Source: Cymbomonas tetramitiformis
Lineage: Eukaryota; Chlorophyta; Pyramimonadophyceae; Pyramimonadales; Pyramimonadaceae
Direction: 5' to 3'
Length of the DNA: 64,000 nt
Assembly: GCA_001247695.2 (NCBI GenBank)
Contig: LGRX02003589.1
Span: forward strand, 18,616 to 82,615
Positions within the stretch are counted from its first letter, which is position 1, and each line of letters opens with the position of its first letter. The notes below the pieces were generated by a model. That model was given only the letters and a program-made list of their open reading frames with translations. It made no database searches and was not told the DNA's origin. A program made the translations under genes and the position numbers. Of this stretch, positions 9,367 to 18,066 are shown piece after piece.

Positions 9367-10068
9367 ATGAATACTTTGGAAATGGATTTTGAGGAACAGG
9401 ATAATATTGTTCTTTCAGGTGAAGAGCAAGCAAAAAAGAATAAAGAAGCGCATCAAGCACGAGTTTCAAAGTGGGACGAGAGAGTAGCAGGTGGTGCTCA
9501 CGGTAAAGAGTACAAGTTTAATGCGCAGGCATTGGACGCTCAACTCAACTCTCTTTTAAAGGACAAAGAGATACGGACTGGGGACTTCCGATTAACTGTT
9601 GAGAAGAGGGTAAAACGTCGCTCAGTTGTCGTAACGACTGATTGGTTAAAGTCAGTACGTGCTACAGACGAGGCCAAACAACCGCCATTTTCAAACGAAG
9701 AACAAATTGCCTATGAAGTCTTTCGTTTGGTTGGCTTAAAAGACCCAACCGTTTTGACTAACGCTCGTAAGTCTTTTGTAGAGTCCCTCGCATTTTTTGA
9801 GGGTGGTGTCTTACTAAGTGAGAAAAAGGAAAAGAAGATTGCCGCGCGTGCTGCTTTCATCGCTGGTTTGAGCGCAAAGAAACGCGCAAAATATATGGCT
9901 ATGTTACAAGAGGAAAGTGATACTGACAGTGAACCCGATGAGGAGAAAGAAACTCCAGCAGAGACAGCAGAAGAGGAAGCGCCTGGCCTCCTAAAGCGCA
10001 TTGCAGGAGCCGTCGCGGGGACCGCAAAAGACTTTGCCGAGGCAAACAAAGCCCCTAAATTGGGCTAA
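9367..10068 (+). CDS. Unknown 233-aa charged protein (module X1)
   Basis: Starts at ATG 9,367. The protein is highly charged: Lys/Glu-rich N-terminal half, a central segment with KRVKRRSVVVTTDWL, a predicted helical stretch (EEQIAYEVFRLVGL), then a strongly acidic segment (EESDTDSEPDEEKE) and a small Ala/Gly-rich C-terminal segment. I recognise no family. It is transcribed away from the 257-aa gene, with four repeated motifs in between. Reading frame and codon pattern look genuine. Confidence 0.65.
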   Translation: MNTLEMDFEEQDNIVLSGEEQAKKNKEAHQARVSKWDERVAGGAHGKEYKFNAQALDAQLNSLLKDKEIRTGDFRLTVEKRVKRRSVVVTTDWLKSVRATDEAKQPPFSNEEQIAYEVFRLVGLKDPTVLTNARKSFVESLAFFEGGVLLSEKKEKKIAARAAFIAGLSAKKRAKYMAMLQEESDTDSEPDEEKETPAETAEEEAPGLLKRIAGAVAGTAKDFAEANKAPKLG

Positions 10069-10192
10069 CTCAATAGCAATACTACCACTCAATAGCAATA
10101 CTAGCAAATAGAGTAGGCAAATAGAATAATATATGTACAACAATATTCTTTTAATATAATAAGTGTTTTCGCATTCTTCTTTCCTTTTGTTT

Positions 10193-10531
10193 CTATTTCC
10201 TAAAAGGGGGATCAAGCATGTTAACCCTACGGTATTCTAACTTATATTTGAAGTATTCTACGCATCCCACACATAAGCACATGTCCTTGTCGTAGAAGTT
10301 TGCGATCTTGAAAGTCTTCATATTACCCTTGTCGTTGTTGTGGTTGTACAGCGCACACTCCACACAAACATGCCTACAACACTCCCAACACTTGTGTAAT
10401 GCCGGTGTGGCATGAGGCCTTCGGTGTACACAATAGTTTTGTTGGAACCTTTCCAATGCTTCGTTATCTAGTTGTTCTTCATTTAATTGTTCTACTTCGG
10501 CTAAAGTGATAGTTTCTTCCTTTGTTTCCAT
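10193..10531 (-). CDS. Cys-rich zinc-binding-like protein, 112 aa (module X1)
   Basis: Contains clustered Cys/His pairs: CVHRR, then KCWECCRHVCVEC and MCLCVGCVEY, separated by a linker with NFYDKD. Spacing fits a two-zinc treble-clef or ribbon. The C-terminal half of the 193-aa protein at 24,711-25,292 has the same plan (CCKCERKGCKVC, then FYNF, then CRGCV), so I regard the two as one family. Function unknown. Starts at ATG 10,531. Confidence 0.68.
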   Translation of the reverse strand: METKEETITLAEVEQLNEEQLDNEALERFQQNYCVHRRPHATPALHKCWECCRHVCVECALYNHNNDKGNMKTFKIANFYDKDMCLCVGCVEYFKYKLEYRRVNMLDPPFRK

Positions 10532-10565
10532 TAGGTGGTAGGTGTTTGAAAAAGTTTGAGAATAA

Positions 10566-10590
10566 GTTTGGGTTTGGGTTTGGGTTTAGA
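10566..10590. repeat. Telomere-like (TTTGGG)n tract
   Basis: Three to four TTTGGG units end in TTTAGAG. Together with the GTTAGAG tracts near 11,107 and 11,238 it forms a cluster of telomere-like degenerate repeats around the left border of PLV-C. Confidence 0.6.
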
Positions 10591-10691
10591 GTTCATATAG
10601 TTAGTCAGTCATAATATTCGGAGTACAGCAAGTACTCCTATTATAAAATTCTTTTGTATTTGAAAAGAGTTTTTCTTTTATTTTATCATAT

Positions 10692-10982
10692 CTACCATAA
10701 TAACTTGTCGGCATAGAATCCATTAGAGCCTTTCACAAGTCTATCTTTATTATGTCTTAGTTTGTAAAGTTTTCTCCTATTTTGTGCGTACTCAATACCT
10801 TTTGATTTAATGTAAGAAGGATAGTCTAACATTCCACACGCACCAATACTAGCTAGTTTCTTACCGGACTTCTTATCAAAGACATCCAATTTCTTGTTTT
10901 TATTTGTTGAAAGTTTCACATAAACATTCAATTTTTTTGCGTTCTTTCTTGTGTGTTTACTTATTGTGTAATTACAAGCCAT
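10692..10982 (-). CDS. Small basic PLV protein, copy 1
   Basis: 96 aa from ATG 10,982 (MACNYTIS); the frame is open further upstream but only with a TTG start. Lys/Tyr-rich, with KLDVFDKKSG, GACGMLDYPSY and a C-terminal FYADKLLW. This small family is common in phycodnaviruses and PLVs, function unknown. A second copy lies at 11,305-11,595 in the same orientation, about 60% or more similar by eye. Confidence 0.82.
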   Translation of the reverse strand: MACNYTISKHTRKNAKKLNVYVKLSTNKNKKLDVFDKKSGKKLASIGACGMLDYPSYIKSKGIEYAQNRRKLYKLRHNKDRLVKGSNGFYADKLLW

Positions 10983-10998
10983 TTTGTTTACAATAAGG

Positions 10999-11106
10999 AT
11001 GAAAATATTAGAGCTCTTTTGCGGGACAAAATCCTTTTCCAAAGAAATGCAAAAAATGTACGCACATTGTGAAATTACGACTTTCGATATTCTTCATAAA
11101 TATGAT
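10999..11106 (+). pseudogene. N-terminal scrap of a SAM-dependent (cytosine-type) methyltransferase
   Basis: ATG 10,999 opens MKILELFCGTKSFSKEM, the first SAM-binding motif of C5-cytosine-type methyltransferases (LFCGTxxFS), followed by a strand ending in TTFDI, as expected for the acidic SAM-ribose site. After about 36 codons the frame runs into GGTTAGGGTTAGAG repeats and the protein is lost. No downstream catalytic PC motif was found. Assignment rests on one motif. Confidence 0.55.
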
Positions 11107-11304
11107 CCGGTTAGGGTTAGAGTTAGAGTTAGCATCGGGCAATTTGCTGTGCTGAAATATATTTGACTTATTATTTTTGTTGATATTATATTTGTATTTA
11201 CTGTTGAAAAGTTTATTTAAGACACGCAATTTACTCAGTCTGAGTTAAAGTTAGAGTTGAAGTTAGAGTTGGAGTTAGAGTTGGAGTTAAAGTTAGAGTT
11301 AGAA
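11107..11304. repeat. Degenerate GTTAGAG / GTTAGGG telomere-like tracts
   Basis: One tract (GGTTAGGGTTAGAGTTAGAG) interrupts the methyltransferase scrap near 11,108-11,133. A second, longer tract of GAGTTAGAGTTGGAGTTA type fills about 11,238-11,304 up to the end of the next gene. The intervening 100 bp hold nothing I recognise. Confidence 0.7.
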
Positions 11305-11595
11305 TTACCACAACAATTTGTCAGCAAAATAACTATTTGTCCCTTTTTTATTTCTGTATTTATTATGTCTCAATTTGTACAACTTCCTCCTTTGGTTCGC
11401 ATACTTGATACCTTTTAACTTAATATAAGATGGATAATCCATCATACCGCACGAACCGACACTCGCTAATTTTCCATCAGTTTTCTTATCAAACACATCA
11501 ATCTTCTTATCTTTATGTGTTGATATCTTGACATATACATTCAATTTGTTTGCTTTATCTTTAGTGTATTGAGATATTGAATACTTACAAGTCAT
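11305..11595 (-). CDS. Small basic PLV protein, copy 2
   Basis: 96 aa from ATG 11,595. Aligns from end to end with copy 1: KIDVFDKKTDG, GSCGMMDYPSY, RRKLYKLRHNK and a C-terminal FADKLLW. It diverges from the lipase-like gene at 11,623 with only 27 bp between the starts, so the promoter region is shared. The stop codon abuts the GTTAGAG tract. Function unknown. Confidence 0.82.
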   Translation of the reverse strand: MTCKYSISQYTKDKANKLNVYVKISTHKDKKIDVFDKKTDGKLASVGSCGMMDYPSYIKLKGIKYANQRRKLYKLRHNKYRNKKGTNSYFADKLLW

Positions 11596-11622
11596 TTATA
11601 TAGTCTATGTTATTATATTAGT

Positions 11623-12936
11623 ATGCAAGGGTCTTTGTGCTCACCATTGAATAATTTCTGCAACAATAAAGTGTTAAATTCATCGAACAAGATACTTAAT
11701 TTTCAAAATAACAATAATGTTTATTCAGTTTCAGATTTGAATAAAAGGTATGAGTCAAATGAAAGTGAAAAGAAACGATATAGAGTTCAAATGAATAGCT
11801 TGTTCAAACAATTAGGTGACTTACAACCGTCACAAATTCAACAATCATTTTCCAATAGTCTTAGGGAAAAGGCTCTCCATGTTGGAATATCTTCTTATCT
11901 CGGTTCAAGAAATTATCAATCTGATTTGTTATTTCCGGGCGGTTATGAACATAACACCTATGTGACCGCTCAAAGACAATTGAATAAAGATATTCTCAAC
12001 AATCGATTCAATATCGACCCGGAGCTTTCAAATTATGACGCCGTAGTACTCAATAATGGAAATAATCAGATACATATTGCATATCACGGTGCGTCGTCAA
12101 ATCCATCCTACTTAAATGAAGATAAAGCGGACATATTTTCGGTAATCGAAGGAAAACATGAAACAAGAGATTCATTTCGTAGAGCCGAAAAAGTATATTT
12201 AGACACAATTAAAAAGTATCCGAATCATGATATTGAATTATTGGGAACAAGTCTTGGCGGTGCGAAATCTATCCATGTCGGTGAAAAATTCAATGTTAAA
12301 TCGACGACGTTTAATCCTTTTCTATCACATATACATACTCCTAAAGTCAATGGAAATGCACCGCAAAATATTCATCGAGTTGTAACTGATTGGGCCACTG
12401 CGGGAGCTTTGAAAATACCATCAAATTCAAATAGAAAGTTGTTTCATTACTTCGAAAACAAGAACCCTTATGATTTATTGAAAGCACCGTATCAATATAT
12501 CACTTCGCCGCATAATCTCAAACAATTCTTTCAAATGCCAAAGAATAACAAAGTTAATAAGGTAAATTTATTGAAATCTACATTCAATACTATAGGGACC
12601 GGACTCGATGTGTTGATGTTCGGAAATGCTTTGAATGACGCAAGAAATCTTTCATCAAAAAATGTTGCAAGTGATGAATTTAACAATCGAATTTCAGAAG
12701 ATTTAAATCCATTAGGAATGTTAGGAGTAAATTTCGATATCGACAAAAATTACTTGCATGACGACGCACCCTTAGAAGCAAGATTATTGGCTGATTATAT
12801 ATCAAACAAAGGTCCTCAAAGAATGACATCATTTGATAGAAGTATAGATAAATCACAATCAAATAAGTATACATCCATCAATGAAAATATGATTAAAGAT
12901 GAAAATAATAATCTTTTGGTAAATTATGGAACGTGA
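11623..12936 (+). CDS. Class-3-lipase-like alpha/beta hydrolase of PLV-C
   Basis: 437 aa. The nucleophile elbow is GTSLGGA at 208-214 (Ser210), with an oxyanion-type HIAYHGASSN at 151-160. Candidate Asp256 (VTDWATAGAL) and His297 (SPHNL) occupy the same relative places as in the 489-aa PLV-A protein, so both are versions of one hydrolase design despite little overall identity. The N-terminus is Asn-rich with Cys6 and Cys13. A C-terminal part of about 130 residues (DLNPLGMLGVNFDID) has no known match. The end overlaps the 77-aa gene by 11 bp, as in an operon-like capsid block. Likely virion or cell-exit lipase; activity not shown. Confidence 0.8.
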   Translation: MQGSLCSPLNNFCNNKVLNSSNKILNFQNNNNVYSVSDLNKRYESNESEKKRYRVQMNSLFKQLGDLQPSQIQQSFSNSLREKALHVGISSYLGSRNYQSDLLFPGGYEHNTYVTAQRQLNKDILNNRFNIDPELSNYDAVVLNNGNNQIHIAYHGASSNPSYLNEDKADIFSVIEGKHETRDSFRRAEKVYLDTIKKYPNHDIELLGTSLGGAKSIHVGEKFNVKSTTFNPFLSHIHTPKVNGNAPQNIHRVVTDWATAGALKIPSNSNRKLFHYFENKNPYDLLKAPYQYITSPHNLKQFFQMPKNNKVNKVNLLKSTFNTIGTGLDVLMFGNALNDARNLSSKNVASDEFNNRISEDLNPLGMLGVNFDIDKNYLHDDAPLEARLLADYISNKGPQRMTSFDRSIDKSQSNKYTSINENMIKDENNNLLVNYGT

Positions 12937-13159
12937 ACACTTAATCAAAAATGCTCAGATTTTGTACCCTGATTTATCCACATTTCATATTGAATTGATT
13001 GTTGATGATTATATCAAAAGACCAAAACTATATGACGATATGTATAATGGAAATATTGAATTACCTTTACCATTGAATAGAGATTCAAAGGAAGATATTG
13101 AAATGAATAAAAACTATATTGATATTATAAATAGAGATAGTCATGAGTGTAATATCTGA
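12926..13159 (+). CDS. Small conserved PLV protein, 77 aa
   Basis: Homologue of the genes at 6,181-6,417 and 28,943-29,158, sharing KNAQILYPDLS, ELIVDDYIKRP and the Pro-Leu run. It overlaps the lipase-like gene upstream by 11 bp and the minor capsid gene downstream by 17 bp. The fixed position before the minor capsid gene in three modules suggests a role in assembly. No domain recognised. Confidence 0.78.
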   Translation: MEREHLIKNAQILYPDLSTFHIELIVDDYIKRPKLYDDMYNGNIELPLPLNRDSKEDIEMNKNYIDIINRDSHECNI

Positions 13160-14126
13160 ACGTACACTTTATTTATCAAGTGAAGACCTTTCATCGTTTG
13201 GTGATTCCAGAATTATCAATATCAATATACCAACACAATTAACAAACTATAAAAATACAAACAAATTGAAAATAATTGTAAACAGTTTTTCGGCTGCAAA
13301 GACTTGGTATACCATTAATGAATATAATGGAATTTTCTATATTGCTAAAATAAATTCTGATGATTTGTATGAATGTAGAATACCTGATGGAAATTATACA
13401 GATTTAAATGATTTAAAATCGATTTTAGAAACAATTATCTTAGATGTTCTTGTCGCCAACTTTGGGTTTGCAAGGCCTGCTGATAGCGTTGATGTTACTT
13501 ACAATGCAATTTCGGGACGTTTTACGATTACACTTAGCAAACCTGCTCCCGATATTAAATTTGTTGCATTTTCAATAACCGGTGATTTTCAAGCAGTGCC
13601 AGGGAGTAATTTAGGTAATGCATTAAATAATATTTTTAATTCTCCCGGTAAATACAATGATGTAGACCAAGTCTTAGGCGGACAAACAAATAAATCAGTT
13701 GCCGGTTTAGCAGATTTTTCACAGATTAAAGATTTGTTTGACATCGAAACCGTAAATGAAGTATTTATTTCCAAATTTCCCGGTAATTTGCAAACAAATG
13801 ACGCTATTTATCTCAGAATTTCATCGTTGCCAACAAACAATTTAGAAAGCACTAACCTTTCCAATAATTCAAAAGAGAATGTTATTATTTCCGGTGATAT
13901 TTTAGGGAAAATTTTGCTACCTTCAGATTTAACTAAACAATTTATTACTTATTTAGATTACGATGAAAATTTTGCAATAGACATTCAAGCATCACAATTT
14001 ACATTTCTTCGTATCACACTTACGGACAAAAAAGCAAGATTACTTCCTACCGCCGTTTCCCAAAATGGAATTGAACAGTCCATAAATTATGCATTATCTT
14101 TGAAATTAAAAGAATATGTGAATTAA
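13143..14126 (+). CDS. Minor capsid (penton-like) protein of PLV-C
   Basis: 327 aa, complete, nearly colinear with the PLV-C' copy. Beta-rich throughout. Conserved landmarks are the N-terminal SERTLYLSSED, AAKTWYTINEYNG, LGGQTNKS near 180 and a closing segment with ILLPSDL and RLLPTAV. Position directly before the double-jelly-roll capsid gene and size match PLV/Polinton single-jelly-roll vertex proteins. The assignment rests mainly on gene order and length. Confidence 0.8.
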   Translation: MSVISERTLYLSSEDLSSFGDSRIININIPTQLTNYKNTNKLKIIVNSFSAAKTWYTINEYNGIFYIAKINSDDLYECRIPDGNYTDLNDLKSILETIILDVLVANFGFARPADSVDVTYNAISGRFTITLSKPAPDIKFVAFSITGDFQAVPGSNLGNALNNIFNSPGKYNDVDQVLGGQTNKSVAGLADFSQIKDLFDIETVNEVFISKFPGNLQTNDAIYLRISSLPTNNLESTNLSNNSKENVIISGDILGKILLPSDLTKQFITYLDYDENFAIDIQASQFTFLRITLTDKKARLLPTAVSQNGIEQSINYALSLKLKEYVN

Positions 14127-14130
14127 AATT

Positions 14131-14148
14131 ATATTATATATATTATAG
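14131..14148 (+). promoter_or_regulatory. Candidate late promoter, TATATA-type motif close to the start codon
   Basis: ATATTATATATATTATAG ends 5 bp before the capsid ATG. Related TATAATATATA strings lie immediately before the starts at 15,531, 15,875, 16,246, 18,067, 28,650, 30,181, 31,871, 32,175 and 34,008. The same placement in two viruses argues for a shared late promoter rather than random AT richness. Confidence 0.6.
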
Positions 14149-14153
14149 AAAAA

Positions 14154-15500
14154 ATGTCTTTACCGTATAGTCTTGCATTTGGACTTCAAAAACTAAGTGG
14201 ATATAGTACTCAATATTTTCGTCTTGAAACGACAAACTTGACCGAAGTAAATCCTTACGGTGTTATAACTTTGAATCTTCCAGTTAATGTTTTGTGTAAT
14301 CTGAAAAGTTTAAGTATGCATTGTAAAGGTCGTGCTAACAATCCTGCCATAGCTTGTACGGACGCCGCAACCCAACCTGATTTAGTTATCACAACTTTGC
14401 CAAATGGAATCGAAAAATTGATTTCTCGTGTAGAAATTTACAGCGGTGGAATAGCTATTTCGAGTGGCATGAGTCAATATTCAACGGTATCAGCGGTTTT
14501 GGACAATCTTAAAACAACGTTGAATAAAGAAGTATCTTATCAAAGAGTTTTGAAAAATCAAGAAATAAATGTTAATACCGATAGTTATTATCAAGAAGAA
14601 AGACCATATATTTTGAATAATTTCCTACAATTTATAGGGGAATCTTCACCTGACTACCTGGATACTGCGTTACTTCCTAGTGTCCAAATAAGATTTTTTA
14701 TGCATGGACCGGAGGTGTTGGGTGCATATCAAAAATCATTGGGGGCCGGTGTTGCATTTAACGGAACAGCGGCAGCAGAACTTGCTGCAAAAGCGACATG
14801 GAAATTGACTGATTTGCATTTTACAATTGAAACAATTACATTTTCAAATGGTGTTTACGATAGTGCTGTCGAAAGAAAACTAAAAGAAGATTCTTATATT
14901 GAGATGCCTTTCACTAATTATTTTACCTTTCAAGATACTCAAACGGAAATGACTAAATCGAATCGATTCTCTTTGTCGGCACAATCTTTGGATATGTTAT
15001 ACGCTGTTCAAAGGCCTTCAAATTACAGTTCTGTTAATGAAGGTTTGCATAAAATTGATAATAAAATAGGTGCTACTTTCGTTCCAAGTTATTTTAGATT
15101 TTATTCCGGAGACATTCAATCTTGGCAATACAATGTCAACTCAATTTATTATCCTAATTATCGTGCCACCGCTCTCGATGCTTTTAACTTGGTCACTATT
15201 GGTAAAGCTGATAATTATTCTGACGATTCAGGTTGTAAAGTTAATTCTTTAGAAAATTGGTACAATTCTTATTGGACTGCTATGCTTCGATTAAATATGC
15301 CTATGCCAGGGATGGGACCCAGAAATTGTTCAGGAATTGATACGAGAGGTATGAATTCAAGTTTATTTCTTCAAACTCAAAAATCATCGACCGCAGACCC
15401 ACTTCAAACACCTTTGACGAATAACGAAACATTTATTATTGCACAATGTACAAGTATCATTCGTATTGGTATGGGAAGAATGATTGAAGTGGTTGTATAA
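14154..15500 (+). CDS. Major capsid protein (double jelly-roll) of PLV-C
   Basis: 448 aa, complete. Matches the 442-aa protein at 30,181-31,509 along its whole length and the fragment at 4,920-5,177. Features typical of PLV capsid proteins are a beta-rich sequence, a central ETITFSNGVYDSAV block, the Trp-containing ENWYNSYW and the near-terminal GIDTRGMNSSLF. Two such jelly-rolls per chain build pseudohexameric trimers of the icosahedral shell. It sits between the minor capsid gene and two small late genes, and begins just after the TATATA motif. This is the best intact capsid gene in the window. Confidence 0.92.
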   Translation: MSLPYSLAFGLQKLSGYSTQYFRLETTNLTEVNPYGVITLNLPVNVLCNLKSLSMHCKGRANNPAIACTDAATQPDLVITTLPNGIEKLISRVEIYSGGIAISSGMSQYSTVSAVLDNLKTTLNKEVSYQRVLKNQEINVNTDSYYQEERPYILNNFLQFIGESSPDYLDTALLPSVQIRFFMHGPEVLGAYQKSLGAGVAFNGTAAAELAAKATWKLTDLHFTIETITFSNGVYDSAVERKLKEDSYIEMPFTNYFTFQDTQTEMTKSNRFSLSAQSLDMLYAVQRPSNYSSVNEGLHKIDNKIGATFVPSYFRFYSGDIQSWQYNVNSIYYPNYRATALDAFNLVTIGKADNYSDDSGCKVNSLENWYNSYWTAMLRLNMPMPGMGPRNCSGIDTRGMNSSLFLQTQKSSTADPLQTPLTNNETFIIAQCTSIIRIGMGRMIEVVV

Positions 15501-15530
15501 AAACTAATTTAATTGTAATTATATATAATT

Positions 15531-15848
15531 ATGGCTGAACAAGCGGGACAAATTTTTGCTTCAAACTTAGGAAATAAACCATTAGGAAAAGTCGATGTTA
15601 AATTACCAAATATGATGTTAACTTCAGGCTTTCGAAGTTCTTCGATGATGATTGTTCCATGTAAAACAATACAAGATTTGCGACCACCGGCAAGAGTTTC
15701 TAATGTGGACCCTATGTCAGGTTTCAAATCGTATACATTAGGACACGGTAATAAAATTACAAAACAAAATGCTATGTTTTCATTTCCCAATATTCATCCA
15801 TTAAACAATAAACTGGCACCTTTGGCTCCGACATTCTTTGTGAAATAA
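15531..15848 (+). CDS. Small late PLV protein, 105 aa
   Basis: Colinear with the 104-aa protein at 31,541-31,855. Both share SGFR followed by a PCK motif, a PPARVSN-like or LPSAKVSN-like stretch, YKSY/FKSY, GHG and a C-terminal HPLNN before a Pro-rich end. There is no membrane segment. The fixed place after the major capsid gene and the late-type leader suggest a virion or cement protein. Function unknown. Confidence 0.75.
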   Translation: MAEQAGQIFASNLGNKPLGKVDVKLPNMMLTSGFRSSSMMIVPCKTIQDLRPPARVSNVDPMSGFKSYTLGHGNKITKQNAMFSFPNIHPLNNKLAPLAPTFFVK

Positions 15849-15874
15849 ATTTAAAAGTTGTATTATAATATATA

Positions 15875-16219
15875 ATGACTTCTTTTGGAAATGAGTTTGT
15901 ATTAGACAAAAACATTAAGGTAAATAACGGTGTGTTTATTGGTGCTAAAGATAAAACAACAAGAACAACTTTTCAAATGATTGGAGCTGATATTATTATG
16001 AATATTGATGGTAGTCAAAGCGGTAACCCTGGTGTTACAAGTTTGAATATGGCTGCAAAAGAAAATAAAATGAAAGTTAGATTTGAAGGTTTGCCTATCG
16101 TAGACACAAATAACGTTCCTCCGATTGAAGAAATTACACAAGTAAATGGATTATATGTATTCAAAACGAATCCAACTGATAAATTTGGAACTGTATACAT
16201 GAAACTTGCTCAACCGTAA
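15875..16219 (+). CDS. Small protein with SFG-type fibre anchor, 114 aa
   Basis: Starts MTSFGNEFVLDKNIK, the same N-terminal motif as the large fibre-like proteins that follow. The PLV-B counterpart at 31,871-32,143 (90 aa) starts MSSFGKEFILSKTI. The remainder is beta-rich and short, ending with a YMKLAQP tail. It may be a short fibre or a base protein to which the longer fibres attach. No known family recognised. Confidence 0.72.
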   Translation: MTSFGNEFVLDKNIKVNNGVFIGAKDKTTRTTFQMIGADIIMNIDGSQSGNPGVTSLNMAAKENKMKVRFEGLPIVDTNNVPPIEEITQVNGLYVFKTNPTDKFGTVYMKLAQP

Positions 16220-16245
16220 ATTTAAAACTTGTGTTATGATATATA

Positions 16246-18039
16246 ATGTCTTCATTTGGAAATAATGTAGTTGCAAGTACATTTAATGGTAAACAAACTC
16301 CATCTACAAATGTTCCTGACCCTTTAACAATTAATCAAATAAATGTAAATCAAATAGGTGATAATTCAAACCCTTGTCAAACAATTCATATGGCTTCAGA
16401 TTTTTTATATCAAAATGATATTGATTTTATTGATAATTCTGATGTAAATAATCAAAGAGAATTCATGAAATTACAAACTGATGGTGATTTAAATTTGGTT
16501 AATAATATCAATTTTTATGATTTCATTTTGAACAATCCTGCAAGTAAATCAAAATTCTCTATAGGTTTGGATGAACTTGATAGTTCTTTTGAAATTAAAT
16601 CTTTAGACCCTGTTCCTCAAACAAGATTGAAAATAGGAGACAACGGTATCAATGAATGGTCCTTTATGCAAACCACATTGAATGTAGAACCACTTGGAGC
16701 AGGTGTACTTTTAAATGATGGACCTCTAATTTTAAACACCGGTGATATTACTTTGAATTCTGGAAAATTTATTGGTGACGGTTCTTTGCTTCAAAACTTG
16801 CCTTCCGGGGCTAACCAAAATTTACAATCTGTTACCGACCAAGGAAGTACAACTACAACGAATGATATTTCTTTTACCGGAACTGGAAAATTTACGATAA
16901 ATCAAGATGAAATTGATGGTGCTTTAATTAGGATTAGAGGCGGTACTCAAGATGCTAAAATTCGTATTGGCGAAACAACAAGTGATGACGGATATATAAA
17001 TGCACAACGTGCAATATTAATAGGCAGAAATGCTGGTTCATTCGGTTGTGGAATTGATGTTTTGGCTTTAGGTTCAGGTAGTGGATATGACCAAGCTGGG
17101 AATTATTCGGTAAATTTAGGAGATGATTCCGGACAAAGTAACGCCGGTGTGGAATCTGTTTCTGTAGGAAGATTTGCAGGCGAAGTTTTTAGTGGTCTAA
17201 ATTCAGTGTCATTAGGTTCATATGCTAATAAGAATACCGGAGGAACTTCGTCTGTCAACAATACTATTTGTATAAATGCAACCGGTGTTGAATTAAATTC
17301 TGTAAATCCAAGTTCATTTACGGTAAAACCTATAAGACCAAGTCCTGATGTGACATTAGAAAATTTACAATTGTATTATGATTCAGTTTCCGGTGAAATA
17401 AAATCTGGTGCAATAAATTCTGGAAGTATTGGTTCATTAAGTCAAGTTTTGGCTGTCGGTAATTCTGGAAATAACATTAATTTAACCGGTGATTTGGATT
17501 GTAGTGCTATACGACTTGTAAGTAGCATAGACTGGGCATATACAACGCCAACATCATCATTGACGACCGTAGGAATTCCTTTGACAGGTTTGACAAATGC
17601 ATATACGGCAACATTACCCACAAGTCCGGTTCCTCATACAGGTGATGTATTTACTTTTAAAAATAATACCGGAGCTACAATAAATGCTGGAGATATTGTT
17701 CAATTTTCTGATGATTTTTCAGATGTAAATGGTATAAAAATATATGCAGCTTCGGCAAGTCAATCTAATCAAAATTGTATGCCTATTGGAGTTTGTGTTC
17801 AAAATGCAACAACCGGAAATTCTTGTTTCGTTTGTACAAAAGGTTTCACAACTTGCAAAGCTATTGATGGAAGTTATGTTAAAGGTCAAATGTTAGGTTG
17901 TGCTCCGGGAGGTTCAGTTAATGCTTCACAAATTACTACAAATAATGTTGGAATTATCGGTGTGTGTATGGAAAGTAAAGTTATAACAACTCCGGGTTCA
18001 GGATTATTGGTTTGGATTAAACCTGATTTTAAATTGTGA
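16246..18039 (+). CDS. Fibre-like protein with beta-roll repeats, 597 aa
   Basis: N-terminus MSSFGNNVVAST is the shared anchor. Residues of about 260-350 contain repeated LGSGSGYD, VNLGDDSGQSNAG, VSVGRFAG and VSLGSYAN units, spaced like the left-handed beta-roll of YadA-type trimeric adhesin heads. The C-terminal 140 residues form a separate Gly/Cys-containing domain (GDIVQFSDD, IGVCVQN, CFVCTKGF), resembling small decoration domains of phages. The 599-aa PLV-B homologue is very similar through the first 380 residues and diverges later. Probable receptor-binding trimeric fibre on the virion surface; the fold is inferred from repeat spacing. Confidence 0.8.
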   Translation: MSSFGNNVVASTFNGKQTPSTNVPDPLTINQINVNQIGDNSNPCQTIHMASDFLYQNDIDFIDNSDVNNQREFMKLQTDGDLNLVNNINFYDFILNNPASKSKFSIGLDELDSSFEIKSLDPVPQTRLKIGDNGINEWSFMQTTLNVEPLGAGVLLNDGPLILNTGDITLNSGKFIGDGSLLQNLPSGANQNLQSVTDQGSTTTTNDISFTGTGKFTINQDEIDGALIRIRGGTQDAKIRIGETTSDDGYINAQRAILIGRNAGSFGCGIDVLALGSGSGYDQAGNYSVNLGDDSGQSNAGVESVSVGRFAGEVFSGLNSVSLGSYANKNTGGTSSVNNTICINATGVELNSVNPSSFTVKPIRPSPDVTLENLQLYYDSVSGEIKSGAINSGSIGSLSQVLAVGNSGNNINLTGDLDCSAIRLVSSIDWAYTTPTSSLTTVGIPLTGLTNAYTATLPTSPVPHTGDVFTFKNNTGATINAGDIVQFSDDFSDVNGIKIYAASASQSNQNCMPIGVCVQNATTGNSCFVCTKGFTTCKAIDGSYVKGQMLGCAPGGSVNASQITTNNVGIIGVCMESKVITTPGSGLLVWIKPDFKL

Positions 18040-18066
18040 TTTAATATATATATATATATATATCAG

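Noticed and set aside
10984..10998. Upstream non-ATG start for the methyltransferase scrap
   Set aside because: It adds only leader codons overlapping the neighbour's start; ATG 10,999 directly precedes the conserved motif.
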